This document shows positions 15,088 through 22,618 of a stretch of DNA of 34,699 nucleotides, one piece after another. Positions within the stretch are counted from its first letter, which is position 1. Each line of letters begins with the position of its first letter. Under the pieces are notes generated by a model. That model was not told the origin of the DNA and made no database searches. It saw only the letters and a program-made list of their open reading frames with translations. This DNA is from Planctomycetota bacterium (lineage in GTDB: Bacteria; Planctomycetota; Phycisphaerae; Phycisphaerales; UBA1924): the NCBI GenBank assembly GCA_023434205.1, contig JAEYTB010000206.1, positions 1-34,699 of the forward strand, given 5' to 3'. Both the position numbers and the translations under genes were made by a program.

Positions 15088-15888
15088 ATGGCCGAAGCGA
15101 TTGCCAGCAAGCTGTGCACGGTCTGTGGCGTGGACTGCGCGGGCCGCCCCCGGGTGAAAGACCAGCAGGGCCGGTACATGTGCCAGGAGTGCTTCGACCG
15201 CGCGAAGGCGGCCAAGCAGGTGCAGACCGCGCCGCCGGTGCGCGCTGTGGCGGCGCCAGCGCCGGTTGCGAAGGCACCGGAAGTCAACCTGAACGACAAC
15301 AGCTTCCTGCTTGATATGGGGAAGTCGGCGGCGTCGGGCAAGGCGCAGTCGTGCCCGGAGTGCGGGCGGGCGATCACCGAGGGGACGGTGATCTGCATCG
15401 GCTGCGGCTACAACCTGAAGTCGGGCAAGCGGCTGAGCGTCAAGGTGGAGCGCGCAAAGAAAGTCCGCGAGAAGTCCGCGGCGGAGGAGATCGGGAGTTC
15501 GACGCTGTTCTGTCTGCTGGGCGCGGCGATCGGGGGTGCGGTCGGCGCGGGGATCTGGGCCGGGGTTGCAAGCACCACGGGGTATGAGGTCGGATGGATA
15601 GCGTGGGGCGTCGGCGGCCTGACGGGCGCGGGCTGTTCGCTGGGCGCTCGTAAGTACGCGGGCGCGATGTCGGGGATCGTCGCCGCGGCGACTTCGCTCG
15701 CGGCGATCGCGGCGGGCAAGTACATCGCAGGGATGATGATTCTCGACAAGCTCGGGCTCGCGAACCTGCCGGCGTCGGAGTGGTTCCCCAAGACGCTGCA
15801 CCCGCTGGATGCGCTGTGGGCGGTTCTGGCGGTAGGAACGGCCTGGCGAGTCGGGACGATCGACATCACGCAGGGCGGGCCGGACTAG
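15088..15888 (+). CDS. Double zinc-ribbon membrane protein, unknown
   Basis: 266 aa. The ATG at 15088 gives MAEAIASKLCTVCG; the upstream reading in the same frame crosses the promoter and was discarded. First ribbon: Cys10, Cys13, Cys32, Cys35. An Ala/Pro linker follows, then a second ribbon CPECGRAI...CIGCGYNLKSGK with Cys89, 92, 103, 106. The C-terminal half (about 140-260) has four to five glycine/alanine-rich hydrophobic segments. The ribbons should face the cytoplasm and may bind protein or nucleic acid. The second ribbon resembles the tail of the 193-aa protein at 379-960, so two members of this architecture are in the window. Function unknown. Confidence 0.8.
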   Translation: MAEAIASKLCTVCGVDCAGRPRVKDQQGRYMCQECFDRAKAAKQVQTAPPVRAVAAPAPVAKAPEVNLNDNSFLLDMGKSAASGKAQSCPECGRAITEGTVICIGCGYNLKSGKRLSVKVERAKKVREKSAAEEIGSSTLFCLLGAAIGGAVGAGIWAGVASTTGYEVGWIAWGVGGLTGAGCSLGARKYAGAMSGIVAAATSLAAIAAGKYIAGMMILDKLGLANLPASEWFPKTLHPLDALWAVLAVGTAWRVGTIDITQGGPD

Positions 15889-15906
15889 TTTCGAGGCCGG
15901 GGAAAG

Positions 15907-15941
15907 CGTCGGTGCGCCCTGCCGGGCGCGCCAACGCGACG
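15907..15941. terminator. Candidate bidirectional terminator between convergent genes
   Basis: An inner stem GCGCCC (15914-15919) / GGGCGC (15924-15929) with a 4-nt loop is extended by an outer CGTCG (15907-15911) / CGACG (15937-15941). It lies in the 57-nt gap between two converging genes. There is no T-rich tail on either side, so it would be a GC hairpin type. Confidence 0.45.
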
Positions 15942-15945
15942 GGTG

Positions 15946-16188
15946 TTACGAACGCTGGCCGTTGACGCGCTCGACCATCCCCATGCGGATGAGGAACGCG
16001 GTAGCCTCTTCAACCTCGAACCTGGTGAACTCGCACATGTATGCCGGCTGGAGGGCGGAGCCCATCAGGTCCGGCGGGTAGAGGGGTGCGCCGCCCAGCT
16101 CTTCCTTGACCTCGGCCACCGCGCGGAGAACCGCGATGGAGGCGTCGATCAGTCGGTCGGGCGTGATCTTTTCGTGCTGTCGTTTCAT
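15946..16188 (-). CDS. Small 80-aa protein, unknown (possible winged-helix-like)
   Basis: I chose the ATG at 16188 (MKRQHEKITPDRLIDASIAV), which has a GGAG about 10 nt upstream. A longer reading to 16401 adds a Cys/Trp-rich N-terminus from apparent non-coding DNA. The protein is soluble and mainly helical. The C-terminal part (EFTRFEVEEATAFLIRMGMV) has the look of a recognition helix followed by a hydrophobic wing, as in small winged-helix proteins, but no family is recognised. It is a single leftward gene facing the zinc-ribbon gene. Confidence 0.55.
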   Translation of the reverse strand: MKRQHEKITPDRLIDASIAVLRAVAEVKEELGGAPLYPPDLMGSALQPAYMCEFTRFEVEEATAFLIRMGMVERVNGQRS

Positions 16189-16500
16189 AGGACCCGCTCC
16201 TTGTTCTCGTGGGTCGGTATGCGCTTCGTACACGGACACTGAAGGGATGCAGCACGGAGCGGCAAAGTTCCATTCAGTGCAAACGGATTCATCGCGGAAC
16301 CAGGGCCCGCGGCGTGGACGCGCATGAAGCGGGGCGCAAGTGCCGCTGGCCCAACCGCTAGCGGTCTTCAACACCTTTTGCGGGGATGTGGGCTCATTCA
16401 CCGCCCCTGATCGGCCGATGCATACTCACGCGGTTGGAAGCGCTTACCGGGGGGGTTCTCGGACGCGCTGCACACCTCTTTGGTGCCGGGTCAGAACTGA
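16189..16500. promoter_or_regulatory. 312-nt divergent spacer upstream of the HDOD-GGDEF-REC gene
   Basis: No gene is evident. Two weak signals are present. A perfect 12-bp palindrome, ACCGCTAGCGGT, lies at 16354-16365. A possible rightward promoter is TTCACC (16397-16402), an 18-nt spacer, then CATACT (16421-16426), which would give a 5' leader of roughly 70 nt. The palindrome sits just upstream of that candidate -35 and could be an operator. Confidence 0.3.
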
Positions 16501-18429
16501 ATGAACGCTCCGCTGCTCGAACGCGTGCTCTCCTGCCCCAATCTTCCCTCGCTGCCCGGGGTGGCGGTGAAAGTGCTATCTCTCACGCGGGACCCCAACG
16601 TTTCGCTGACCACCATCGCGCAGACCGTCCAGGCCGACCCGGCGCTCGCCGTGCGGGTGCTCAAGACCGTCAACTCCAGCTACTACGGGCTCGCGACGCC
16701 CTGCCCCTCGATCATGCGGGCGATGACGATGCTGGGCCTCAACACCGTGAAGGCGATCGTGCTGGGCTTCAGCCTCGTGGAGTCCACCCGCGGGTGCGGG
16801 CTGAGCGACGGCGAGGACATGGCCGGCTACTGGCGCCGCGCGGCGTACTCGGCCACGGCGGCGCGTTCGATCGCGCTGGCGTCACGGTGCTGCGACCCCG
16901 AAGAGGCGTTCATCGGCGCGCTGGTGCAGGACATCGGCGTGCTCGCGTGCCTGGCGTCCCTCAAGAACGAGTACCGTGCGGTCCTCGCGCAGCGGAGGAG
17001 CGACCACGACGAGGCCGCGGCGGTGGAGACCATGGTGCTGGGCTTCGACCACCAGCACGTCGGGCGGCTGCTGAGCGAGAAGTGGCGGCTGCCGCCGCAG
17101 ATCGTGGAGTGCGTGGCGAGCCACCACACGCCGGCGCGGTGTTCGCCCGCGCACGAGAAGCTGGTGCGGTGCGTCCACCTGGGCGGCCTGGTCGCCAGCA
17201 CGCTCACCGTGCCCGATCACGCGATCAAGCTGGGCGCGTTCCTGGTCAAGTCAAAGGTGTGGCTGGGCCTGGAGGCCGGCGCGGGGCGGGCGATCATCGA
17301 GCAGGCCGCGGCGGGCGGGCGCGAGCTCTCCAAGCTGCTGGAGGTGCCCACGGGCGAGGCGCCGGACGTCGCGGCGATCCTGAGCGAGGCCCACGAGCAG
17401 ATGGCCCTGGTGCAGGAGGCGGTGCAGCTCGAGACGGCGCAGCTCCGCCGGAGCAACGACGAGCTGGCTCGGCAGACCATGACCGACGGGCTGACGGGCG
17501 TCTTCAACCGGACTCACTTTGACCGCACGCTGCGGGCGCAGTTCGAGCAGTGCAAGGCCGCGGGCATGCCGCTGTCGGTGGTGTTCATCGACGCGGACCA
17601 CTTCAAGGCCGTGAACGATGAGCACGGGCACCAGACGGGCGACGCGGTGCTGATGGAGCTGGCCGACCGGCTGAAGGCGGTGACGCCGGGGGTGGGCGTG
17701 CTGTGCCGCTACGGGGGCGAGGAGTTCGCCATCGTGCTGCCGGGGATCTGGCTGGACGAGGCGGCGCGGATCGGCGAGGCCTGCCGCGAGGCGTGCGCAC
17801 GGACGCCGTTCGACCTCACCCGTTGGGGCGTGGGGATGCAGCTGCCGGTGACGATCAGCGTGGGGGTGTCGTCGATGGACAAGTCGTCGGCGAACGAGGT
17901 GAACACGCCGGAGCAGATCACGCACGCCGCGGACCAGGGGCTGTACCGGGCCAAACACGAGGGCCGCAACCGGACGTGTGTGGCGAGCCTTTCGGAGCCG
18001 CGCCGGGCGCCCGCGGAGCGCAAGGCGACGACCGTGATGATCGTGGAGGACGACCCGCTGGCGTCGCGGCTGCTGGCGTTCCTGTTCTCCAAGAACCGGG
18101 ACCTCAAGACGGTGGTGGTGCGGACGGGCGAGGAGGCGGTGGAGTGGATCGCCTCTCCCAGCGCCGCCCGCCCGCGCCCGGACGCGGTGGTGTGCGACCT
18201 GCACCTGCCGGGGATGTCCGGGGCCACGCTGGTGAGGAGCGTGCGCGAGACATGCGGGCGGGCCCTGCCTTGTCTGGTCGTCAGCGCCGCGACCGCCGAG
18301 CTTGAGCAGCGGGCCTGCCTCGACGCGGGCGCCGATGACTTTGTGCAAAAGGCCGAGTTCTGCAGCAACCCCGACCGCTGGCTGAGCCGGGTCGTTGAGT
18401 TGGTGGACCGCAGCCGCGCCGCGGCGTGA
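16501..18429 (+). CDS. HDOD-GGDEF-REC signalling protein (diguanylate cyclase)
   Basis: 642 aa, soluble. HDOD domain about 10-215 (LPSLPGVAVKVLSL, ADPALAVRVLKTVNSSYYG, ALVQDIGVLACL). A helical linker spans about 280-325. GGDEF domain about 328-490 (TDGLTGVFNRTHFD, DADHFKAVNDEHGH, GGEEF at 405-409), so the cyclase active site is intact and c-di-GMP synthesis is expected. The usual RxxD inhibitory site before GGEEF reads TPGV, so product inhibition through it is unlikely. REC domain about 510-637 has the acidic pocket E516/D517/D518, phospho-acceptor D566, S595 and K617. The receiver is at the C-terminus, the reverse of most REC-GGDEF proteins. No partner kinase is nearby. No clear Shine-Dalgarno; ATG at 16501 chosen because the HDOD domain starts at once. 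Confidence 0.93.
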   Translation: MNAPLLERVLSCPNLPSLPGVAVKVLSLTRDPNVSLTTIAQTVQADPALAVRVLKTVNSSYYGLATPCPSIMRAMTMLGLNTVKAIVLGFSLVESTRGCGLSDGEDMAGYWRRAAYSATAARSIALASRCCDPEEAFIGALVQDIGVLACLASLKNEYRAVLAQRRSDHDEAAAVETMVLGFDHQHVGRLLSEKWRLPPQIVECVASHHTPARCSPAHEKLVRCVHLGGLVASTLTVPDHAIKLGAFLVKSKVWLGLEAGAGRAIIEQAAAGGRELSKLLEVPTGEAPDVAAILSEAHEQMALVQEAVQLETAQLRRSNDELARQTMTDGLTGVFNRTHFDRTLRAQFEQCKAAGMPLSVVFIDADHFKAVNDEHGHQTGDAVLMELADRLKAVTPGVGVLCRYGGEEFAIVLPGIWLDEAARIGEACREACARTPFDLTRWGVGMQLPVTISVGVSSMDKSSANEVNTPEQITHAADQGLYRAKHEGRNRTCVASLSEPRRAPAERKATTVMIVEDDPLASRLLAFLFSKNRDLKTVVVRTGEEAVEWIASPSAARPRPDAVVCDLHLPGMSGATLVRSVRETCGRALPCLVVSAATAELEQRACLDAGADDFVQKAEFCSNPDRWLSRVVELVDRSRAAA

Positions 18430-18444
18430 AAACCCTCGCGGAGC

Positions 18445-18505
18445 GTCGTACAGGCAGCGTCGGGCGGTGTCGTACCTTCGGAGGCCAGAGCGGCCTCCGG
18501 GGAGG
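18445..18505 (+). promoter_or_regulatory. Leader of the paralogue operon: GTCGTAC direct repeats and hairpin abutting the RBS
   Basis: GTCGTAC occurs at 18445-18451 and again at 18469-18475, exactly 24 bp apart. Next, CGGAGGCC (18479-18486) and GGCCTCCG (18492-18499) form a perfect 8-bp stem with a 5-nt loop. The ribosome-binding sequence GGAGG (18501-18505) follows 1 nt later, then the ATG at 18511. The repeats could bind a regulator. The hairpin could control access to the ribosome-binding site or mark the end of the upstream gene. Confidence 0.45.
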
Positions 18506-18510
18506 CGCCT

Positions 18511-19587
18511 ATGCCCGCAGGATTGCTGCTGATTGGTCTTGTGTGCTGCTTGGCGGGACAGCCGGAGCCAGCCGCCCCCGCCGCGCCAGCCAGGCCCAGC
18601 GCGGTGTGGGACGTACCCGGCGGGCCGCGCCCGCGGGAGATGGTGGGGAAGCAGAACGCGGCGTTGCTGTACTACCGGGCGTGGGATGGCGTGGACTTCC
18701 GGCTGTTTGACCAGGTCCATAAGACCTGCCGCCACGAGCCGGGGGCGGTGCTGCCGGCGGCCTCGGTCACGGTTCTTGAGGAGCATCAGAAGTTCATCAA
18801 CGCGGTGCTGCTGGCGTCGGAGACGCCCGACTGCGATTGGGGCGTCGCCCACGAGGAGGGGCCCAATGCGCTGCTGCCGCACCTGGGGCACCTGCGGTCC
18901 ACGGCGCGGTTTTTGGGGGCGGACACCCGGCGGCTCGCGGCGGCCGGGGACAGCGTCGGCGCGGCCAAGCGCCTCCGTGCCATCGTGCGGATGTCAACGC
19001 AGACCCGGACGGACCGGTGCCTGATCTCGTCGCTGGTGAGCGCCACGCTGAACCAGCACGCGATGGTGGTCACACGGAACATGATGGCCGAGGGCTCGCT
19101 GGCGCCGGAGGCGGCGCACATCGTGCTCGCGGCGTTCCGCGCCCTGCCGGAGGACCCCTTCGCCTTCAAGGAGTGCATGCAGACCGAGCGCCAGATGGGC
19201 ATCGAGTGGGCGCGCGAGCACTTCACCGGTCCTGACGCCGGGAAGCAGCTCGCGCAGATGTACCTGGCGGATGCGGACACCGCCGAGGTGAAGGGCCAGA
19301 TCGAGGCGATGGACGAGACGGCGATGAACGCGGACCTGGACCTGATGTCCCGGTACTACGACGAGCTGGAGAAGCATTGGGGCCAGCCCGGCAAGGAGAA
19401 GGAGATCGGCGCACTCGAGGAACGCTTGCTCAAAGGGGAGTTCGGGGTGATCGTGCGGGCGACCGCCCCGGCGCTGGCAAAGGCTAACCGGAGCAACCTG
19501 GGGATCCTCGCGTCGGTAGAGAACGTGGTCAGGGAGCTGCAGGCGTACATCCGTGACGGCAAGGCCGCGGGGAGCAAGGGCGAGTGA
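18511..19587 (+). CDS. Exported paralogue 1 of three, unrecognised family
   Basis: 358 aa, ATG start with GGAGG 6 nt upstream. An N-terminal signal segment (residues 1-16) contains LVCC, possibly a lipoprotein site. A Pro/Ala linker and a mainly helical domain follow. Core features shared with the next two genes: YRAWD (55-59), CDWG (108-111), LLPHLG (121-126), then an Arg-rich helix pair with a LxxDxxR pattern. No catalytic triad or known repeat was recognised. It is the first gene of a six-gene operon that ends with an ECF sigma factor and membrane proteins. It may sense or act at the cell surface; this is inference from position. Confidence 0.75.
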   Translation: MPAGLLLIGLVCCLAGQPEPAAPAAPARPSAVWDVPGGPRPREMVGKQNAALLYYRAWDGVDFRLFDQVHKTCRHEPGAVLPAASVTVLEEHQKFINAVLLASETPDCDWGVAHEEGPNALLPHLGHLRSTARFLGADTRRLAAAGDSVGAAKRLRAIVRMSTQTRTDRCLISSLVSATLNQHAMVVTRNMMAEGSLAPEAAHIVLAAFRALPEDPFAFKECMQTERQMGIEWAREHFTGPDAGKQLAQMYLADADTAEVKGQIEAMDETAMNADLDLMSRYYDELEKHWGQPGKEKEIGALEERLLKGEFGVIVRATAPALAKANRSNLGILASVENVVRELQAYIRDGKAAGSKGE

Positions 19588-20675
19588 GACTGTCTTCCTC
19601 TATGTGGGTGCTGATGGCGGTGGCGGCGCTGGCCGCGGCGCCCGCGCCGGCGCAAGTGCCGACCTTCTCGCAGATGATCGCCGAGACCGAGCATTCCATC
19701 CAGCCGCCGGCAACGGCGGGCAACGCGGCGTGGGTCTACATCCGTGCATGGGACACGCTGCCGACGGATCAGGAGAAGCGGGTCAAGTTCGGCGAGGCGG
19801 TGGGCGAGCGGCCCAAGGTGGGCGAGAAGCTGACCCGGGTGCAGCGCGAGCAGCTCGCGGCGCACGGGGCGTACATCGACGGCATCATGGCCGCGTCGCA
19901 GATGGATCACTGCGACTGGGGCCCGCGGTACGAAGAGGGCATTATGTCCCTGCTGCCGCACCTGGGGCCCCTGCGCAACTCGGCGCGCACGCTGGCGCTG
20001 GACGCCCGCCGGTGTGCCGAGGATGGCAACGGGACGCTCGCGGCCGAGCGGGTGGCGGCGATGTTCCGCATGTCGCGCCACGCCAGCGCGGACACGATCA
20101 TCATCTCTTCGCTCGTGGGCATCGCCATCGGGAACTTTGCCGCGACGGTCACGGATGAGCTCCGCCAGCAGGGCGACCTCACGCCCGCCGGTGCCCGGCT
20201 GATCCGCACGGCCCTCCGCGACGTGATGGTCAAGGACCTCTACCGCACCGGCGAGGCGGTCCAGACCGAGCGGCGGATCGTGCTCGAGTGGCTGCGGCGG
20301 GAGTGCAAGGGGCCCGACGCGGGCAGGACTCTCTTGCGTCACATGAGCATTCTGGGCTCGATGCGCGAGGTGGGCATCGATCTGCGCCAGCACGTGTTCT
20401 TCATGGATGAGGCAAGGCTGGCGGGCGAGCTCGACCGCACGGACCGCTTCTACGACGCCGTGAACCTGGCGTGGGGCAGGCCCAACGCCCTCGCCGCGCT
20501 GCAGGAGCTGGAGTTGCAGGCCGCGGAGGGGCAGCACGGGATGGTGACGGCGGGGGTGGCGGCGGCCTTCAGCCGCGTGAGGTACTCCACGGAGCACTCC
20601 CGCCGCACGCTCGAGCGGCTGGACCGGACGCTGAGCGAGATCATCGAGCACAACGACGCGGGGGCGGGGAAGTGA
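19584..20675 (+). CDS. Exported paralogue 2 of three, unrecognised family
   Basis: 363 aa. The GTG at 19584 overlaps the previous stop (GTGA), which points to coupled translation; an internal ATG at residue 7 is the alternative. The signal peptide ends near PAPAQ (24). Shared core: IRAWD (53-57), CDWG (110-113), LLPHLG (123-128), an AR-x-L-x-x-DARR segment, then a conserved hydrophobic helix (ISSLVGIAIGNFA). The spacing between CDWG and LLPHLG is the same 13 residues in all three proteins, which shows descent by tandem duplication. Function unknown. Confidence 0.78.
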   Translation: MRLSSSMWVLMAVAALAAAPAPAQVPTFSQMIAETEHSIQPPATAGNAAWVYIRAWDTLPTDQEKRVKFGEAVGERPKVGEKLTRVQREQLAAHGAYIDGIMAASQMDHCDWGPRYEEGIMSLLPHLGPLRNSARTLALDARRCAEDGNGTLAAERVAAMFRMSRHASADTIIISSLVGIAIGNFAATVTDELRQQGDLTPAGARLIRTALRDVMVKDLYRTGEAVQTERRIVLEWLRRECKGPDAGRTLLRHMSILGSMREVGIDLRQHVFFMDEARLAGELDRTDRFYDAVNLAWGRPNALAALQELELQAAEGQHGMVTAGVAAAFSRVRYSTEHSRRTLERLDRTLSEIIEHNDAGAGK

Positions 20676-21739
20676 GGGGGTTGATGGGCCTGGCGGCGCT
20701 GCTGGTGCTTGGGCTGATGACGGCGCAGAGCGGGGGGCAGGATCCCGACGAGCAGCGCTGGACGGCCCTGACGCGAGCGGGCGACAGCCTTCGGCCGCCC
20801 GCGCAGATAGGCCGGGCGAACAACGCCGCGGGCGCGTACCTGCGGGCGTGGGACTCGCTGCCCTTCTCGGAGCTTCGGGCGCTGGGGGCCGCGGCGGCGG
20901 AGGTGTCGGACTTGAAGACTCTGACGCCGGAGCGGCGGGAACTGCTCTCGCGGCACTCGTCGTACATCGACGTGCTGATCGCGGCGTCGGCGACGCCCGA
21001 CTGCGACTGGGGCGTCGCGTTTGAGCAGGGCTGGGAGGTGCTGCTGCCACACCTTGGGCAGATGCGTCAGACGGCGCGCATCCTTCGGGCCGATGCCGTG
21101 CGGTGCGTGAGCGAGGGCAGCATGATCGCGGCGGTGGAGCGGGTACGGGCGATGCTGCGCGTGTCGGTGCACGCGGCGGAGAACGCGGTGCTGATCTCAA
21201 CGCTGGTGGGGATCGCCATCGCGGCCCAGGCGACCGACACCGCCCAGGTGCTGCTGGACTCTGGGAAGATGACGCCCGCGCAGGCAAGGATCCTGCTGGC
21301 CGGTTTCAGCGAGGTGCCCCGCAGAGACTTCTACAGCGCGGCGGCGGCGGTGGAGAACGAGCGGCGGGTGACGCTGCGCTGGTTGCCGGAAAAGTGCGGG
21401 GGAGAGGACGCCGGGATGGACTTCGCCAGGCTGCTGGGCGGGCTTCAAATCGACGGCATAGACCTCTTCTCGCCGACCCACCGCCTCAACGAGCAGCAGT
21501 TCATGGAACACCTGGCGCGTGCGGACCGGTACTACCAGATGCTCTCGGACGCGTGGCTGCGGGACGACGGCGGGGCGCGGCTCGAGGAGCTGGAGCTTGA
21601 GCTTCGGGAGTTCCAGCACGGGCTGGTCGCCATGTCCATGGCCCCGTCGATGGGCCGTGCCCGGCGGTCGGTGCTTGACTTGCAGGCCCGGTTCTCGAAG
21701 ATGGAGGCGCGGCTCGAGGCCCTGGCGGGACAGGAATGA
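20672..21739 (+). CDS. Exported paralogue 3 of three, unrecognised family
   Basis: 355 aa from the GTG at 20672, which overlaps the previous stop by 4 bp; the ATG at 20684 is an alternative that keeps the signal peptide. The frame is open further upstream, but there it is a shadow of paralogue 2. Signal segment about 4-18 (LMGLAALLVLGLMTA), then the shared core: LRAWD (57-61), CDWG (111-114), LLPHLG (124-129) and ISTLVGIAIAAQA. The C-terminal quarter is a long charged helix (LEELELELREFQHG), also similar in paralogue 2. It is directly followed by the sigma-factor gene. Confidence 0.78.
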   Translation: MRGLMGLAALLVLGLMTAQSGGQDPDEQRWTALTRAGDSLRPPAQIGRANNAAGAYLRAWDSLPFSELRALGAAAAEVSDLKTLTPERRELLSRHSSYIDVLIAASATPDCDWGVAFEQGWEVLLPHLGQMRQTARILRADAVRCVSEGSMIAAVERVRAMLRVSVHAAENAVLISTLVGIAIAAQATDTAQVLLDSGKMTPAQARILLAGFSEVPRRDFYSAAAAVENERRVTLRWLPEKCGGEDAGMDFARLLGGLQIDGIDLFSPTHRLNEQQFMEHLARADRYYQMLSDAWLRDDGGARLEELELELREFQHGLVAMSMAPSMGRARRSVLDLQARFSKMEARLEALAGQE

Positions 21740-21740
21740 C

Positions 21741-22298
21741 ATGCACGCGGCGGTCGACACAACCCTGCTCCTGCGCACCGCCCGCGGCGACGAGGCCGCG
21801 GCGCGGACGCTGTGGACGCTGATGGGGTCGCGACTGGTGGCGCTGGCCCGGGGGCTGCTGCGGGGGGCGGGCGGGGACGCCGCGGCGATGGACGTGGTGC
21901 AGACGGTGCTCTGCCGCGTGCTGACGCTCGACCGCGCGTCGCTGGCGGAGGTGCAGGACGCGGAGGCGTGGCTGGCTCGGGCCGTGCGGAATGAGTCGCT
22001 CAACTATCACCGGGCGGTCCACCGGCGGCGCGGGCACGAACCGCGGGCGTTGGTGGAGCGGCACGGGGCCGGCGCGGGGCTGGGCGAGCTGGAGGGGGCG
22101 CTGGACGAGCTGCCCGAGGGGCTGCGGGAGATCGTGCTGCTCAAGCACGCCGCGGGGCTGACGTTTGACCAGATCGCGCTGAGCCTGGGCGACAACCGGA
22201 GCACGGTGGCATCGCGGTACGCCAAGGCGTTGAAGCTGCTGCGCGCGTGGGGCGCGGAGCGCGAGGAGCGTGGTCGGCGCGTGGAGGTGCTGCGATGA
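21741..22298 (+). CDS. ECF-type RNA polymerase sigma factor
   Basis: 185 aa, ATG 1 nt after the previous stop. Region 2 spans about 10-80 (AARTLWTLMGSRLVALARGLL, DVVQTVLCRVL, WLARAVRNESLNYHRAVHRR). Region 4 spans about 115-170 (LPEGLREIVLLKHAAGLTFDQIA, then the helix-turn-helix SLGDNRSTVASRYAKALKLL). There is no region 1 or 3, as in ECF factors. It should direct RNA polymerase to a small regulon, plausibly including its own operon. The downstream ATGA-coupled one-pass membrane protein is the obvious anti-sigma candidate. Target promoters could not be deduced from this window. Confidence 0.9.
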   Translation: MHAAVDTTLLLRTARGDEAAARTLWTLMGSRLVALARGLLRGAGGDAAAMDVVQTVLCRVLTLDRASLAEVQDAEAWLARAVRNESLNYHRAVHRRRGHEPRALVERHGAGAGLGELEGALDELPEGLREIVLLKHAAGLTFDQIALSLGDNRSTVASRYAKALKLLRAWGAEREERGRRVEVLR

Positions 22299-22618
22299 GT
22301 ACGGACCTTTCTTCACGCCTGGATGCGCTGGGGCGGTCGCTGGCGGGCGGCGCGCCCGCGGAACCGCCCGAGGCGTTCATGCGGGGTGTGCAGCGGGCGC
22401 ACAGCGCGGGGCTGGTCAAGGCGGCGGGCGTGTGGGTGGGCGTCGCGGTGGTGGTCGCGGGGCTGGTGGTGGTGGCGGCACGGACGGCGCCCCCGTCCGC
22501 ACAGCCCGCACCCGCGGCGGTGGACAGCCCGGACCGAGCGGCGCCGTCGAACATCGAGTGGCAGGGTGAGGAGCTCCCCCGCCGGATGAAGGACTGGCGC
22601 AAGGAGTTGCTGGATTGA
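22295..22618 (+). CDS. Small one-pass membrane protein, candidate anti-sigma factor
   Basis: 107 aa, start overlapping the sigma stop (ATGA). A short N-terminal helical region (about 1-38) would be cytoplasmic. One strong membrane helix follows (about 43-64), then a Pro/Ala linker and a short charged tail (PRRMKDWRKELLD) outside. The layout and coupling to the sigma gene are those of an anti-sigma factor. No zinc-binding HxxxCxxC motif is present, and the N-terminal part is shorter than the usual anti-sigma domain, so the role is inferred. The second sigma locus in the window (31116-32491) has the same arrangement. Confidence 0.65.
   Translation: MSTDLSSRLDALGRSLAGGAPAEPPEAFMRGVQRAHSAGLVKAAGVWVGVAVVVAGLVVVAARTAPPSAQPAPAAVDSPDRAAPSNIEWQGEELPRRMKDWRKELLD

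Noticed and set aside
16189..16401. N-terminal extension of the 80-aa gene
   Set aside because: It adds a Cys/Trp/Pro-rich stretch with no ribosome-binding site, whereas the ATG at 16188 has GGAG upstream.
18428..18451. ECF-type promoter (GAAAACC with CGTC) before the paralogue operon
   Set aside because: The spacing between the two boxes is about 9 nt, far below the 15-17 nt expected.
17251..18891. Minus-strand 546-codon open frame
   Set aside because: Antisense to the GGDEF and REC domains, which are unmistakable on the plus strand.
19356..21287. Minus-strand 643-codon open frame over the paralogue genes
   Set aside because: Antisense shadow of paralogues 1-3, rich in Ser/Pro/Arg; the plus-strand proteins share conserved motifs and coupled starts.
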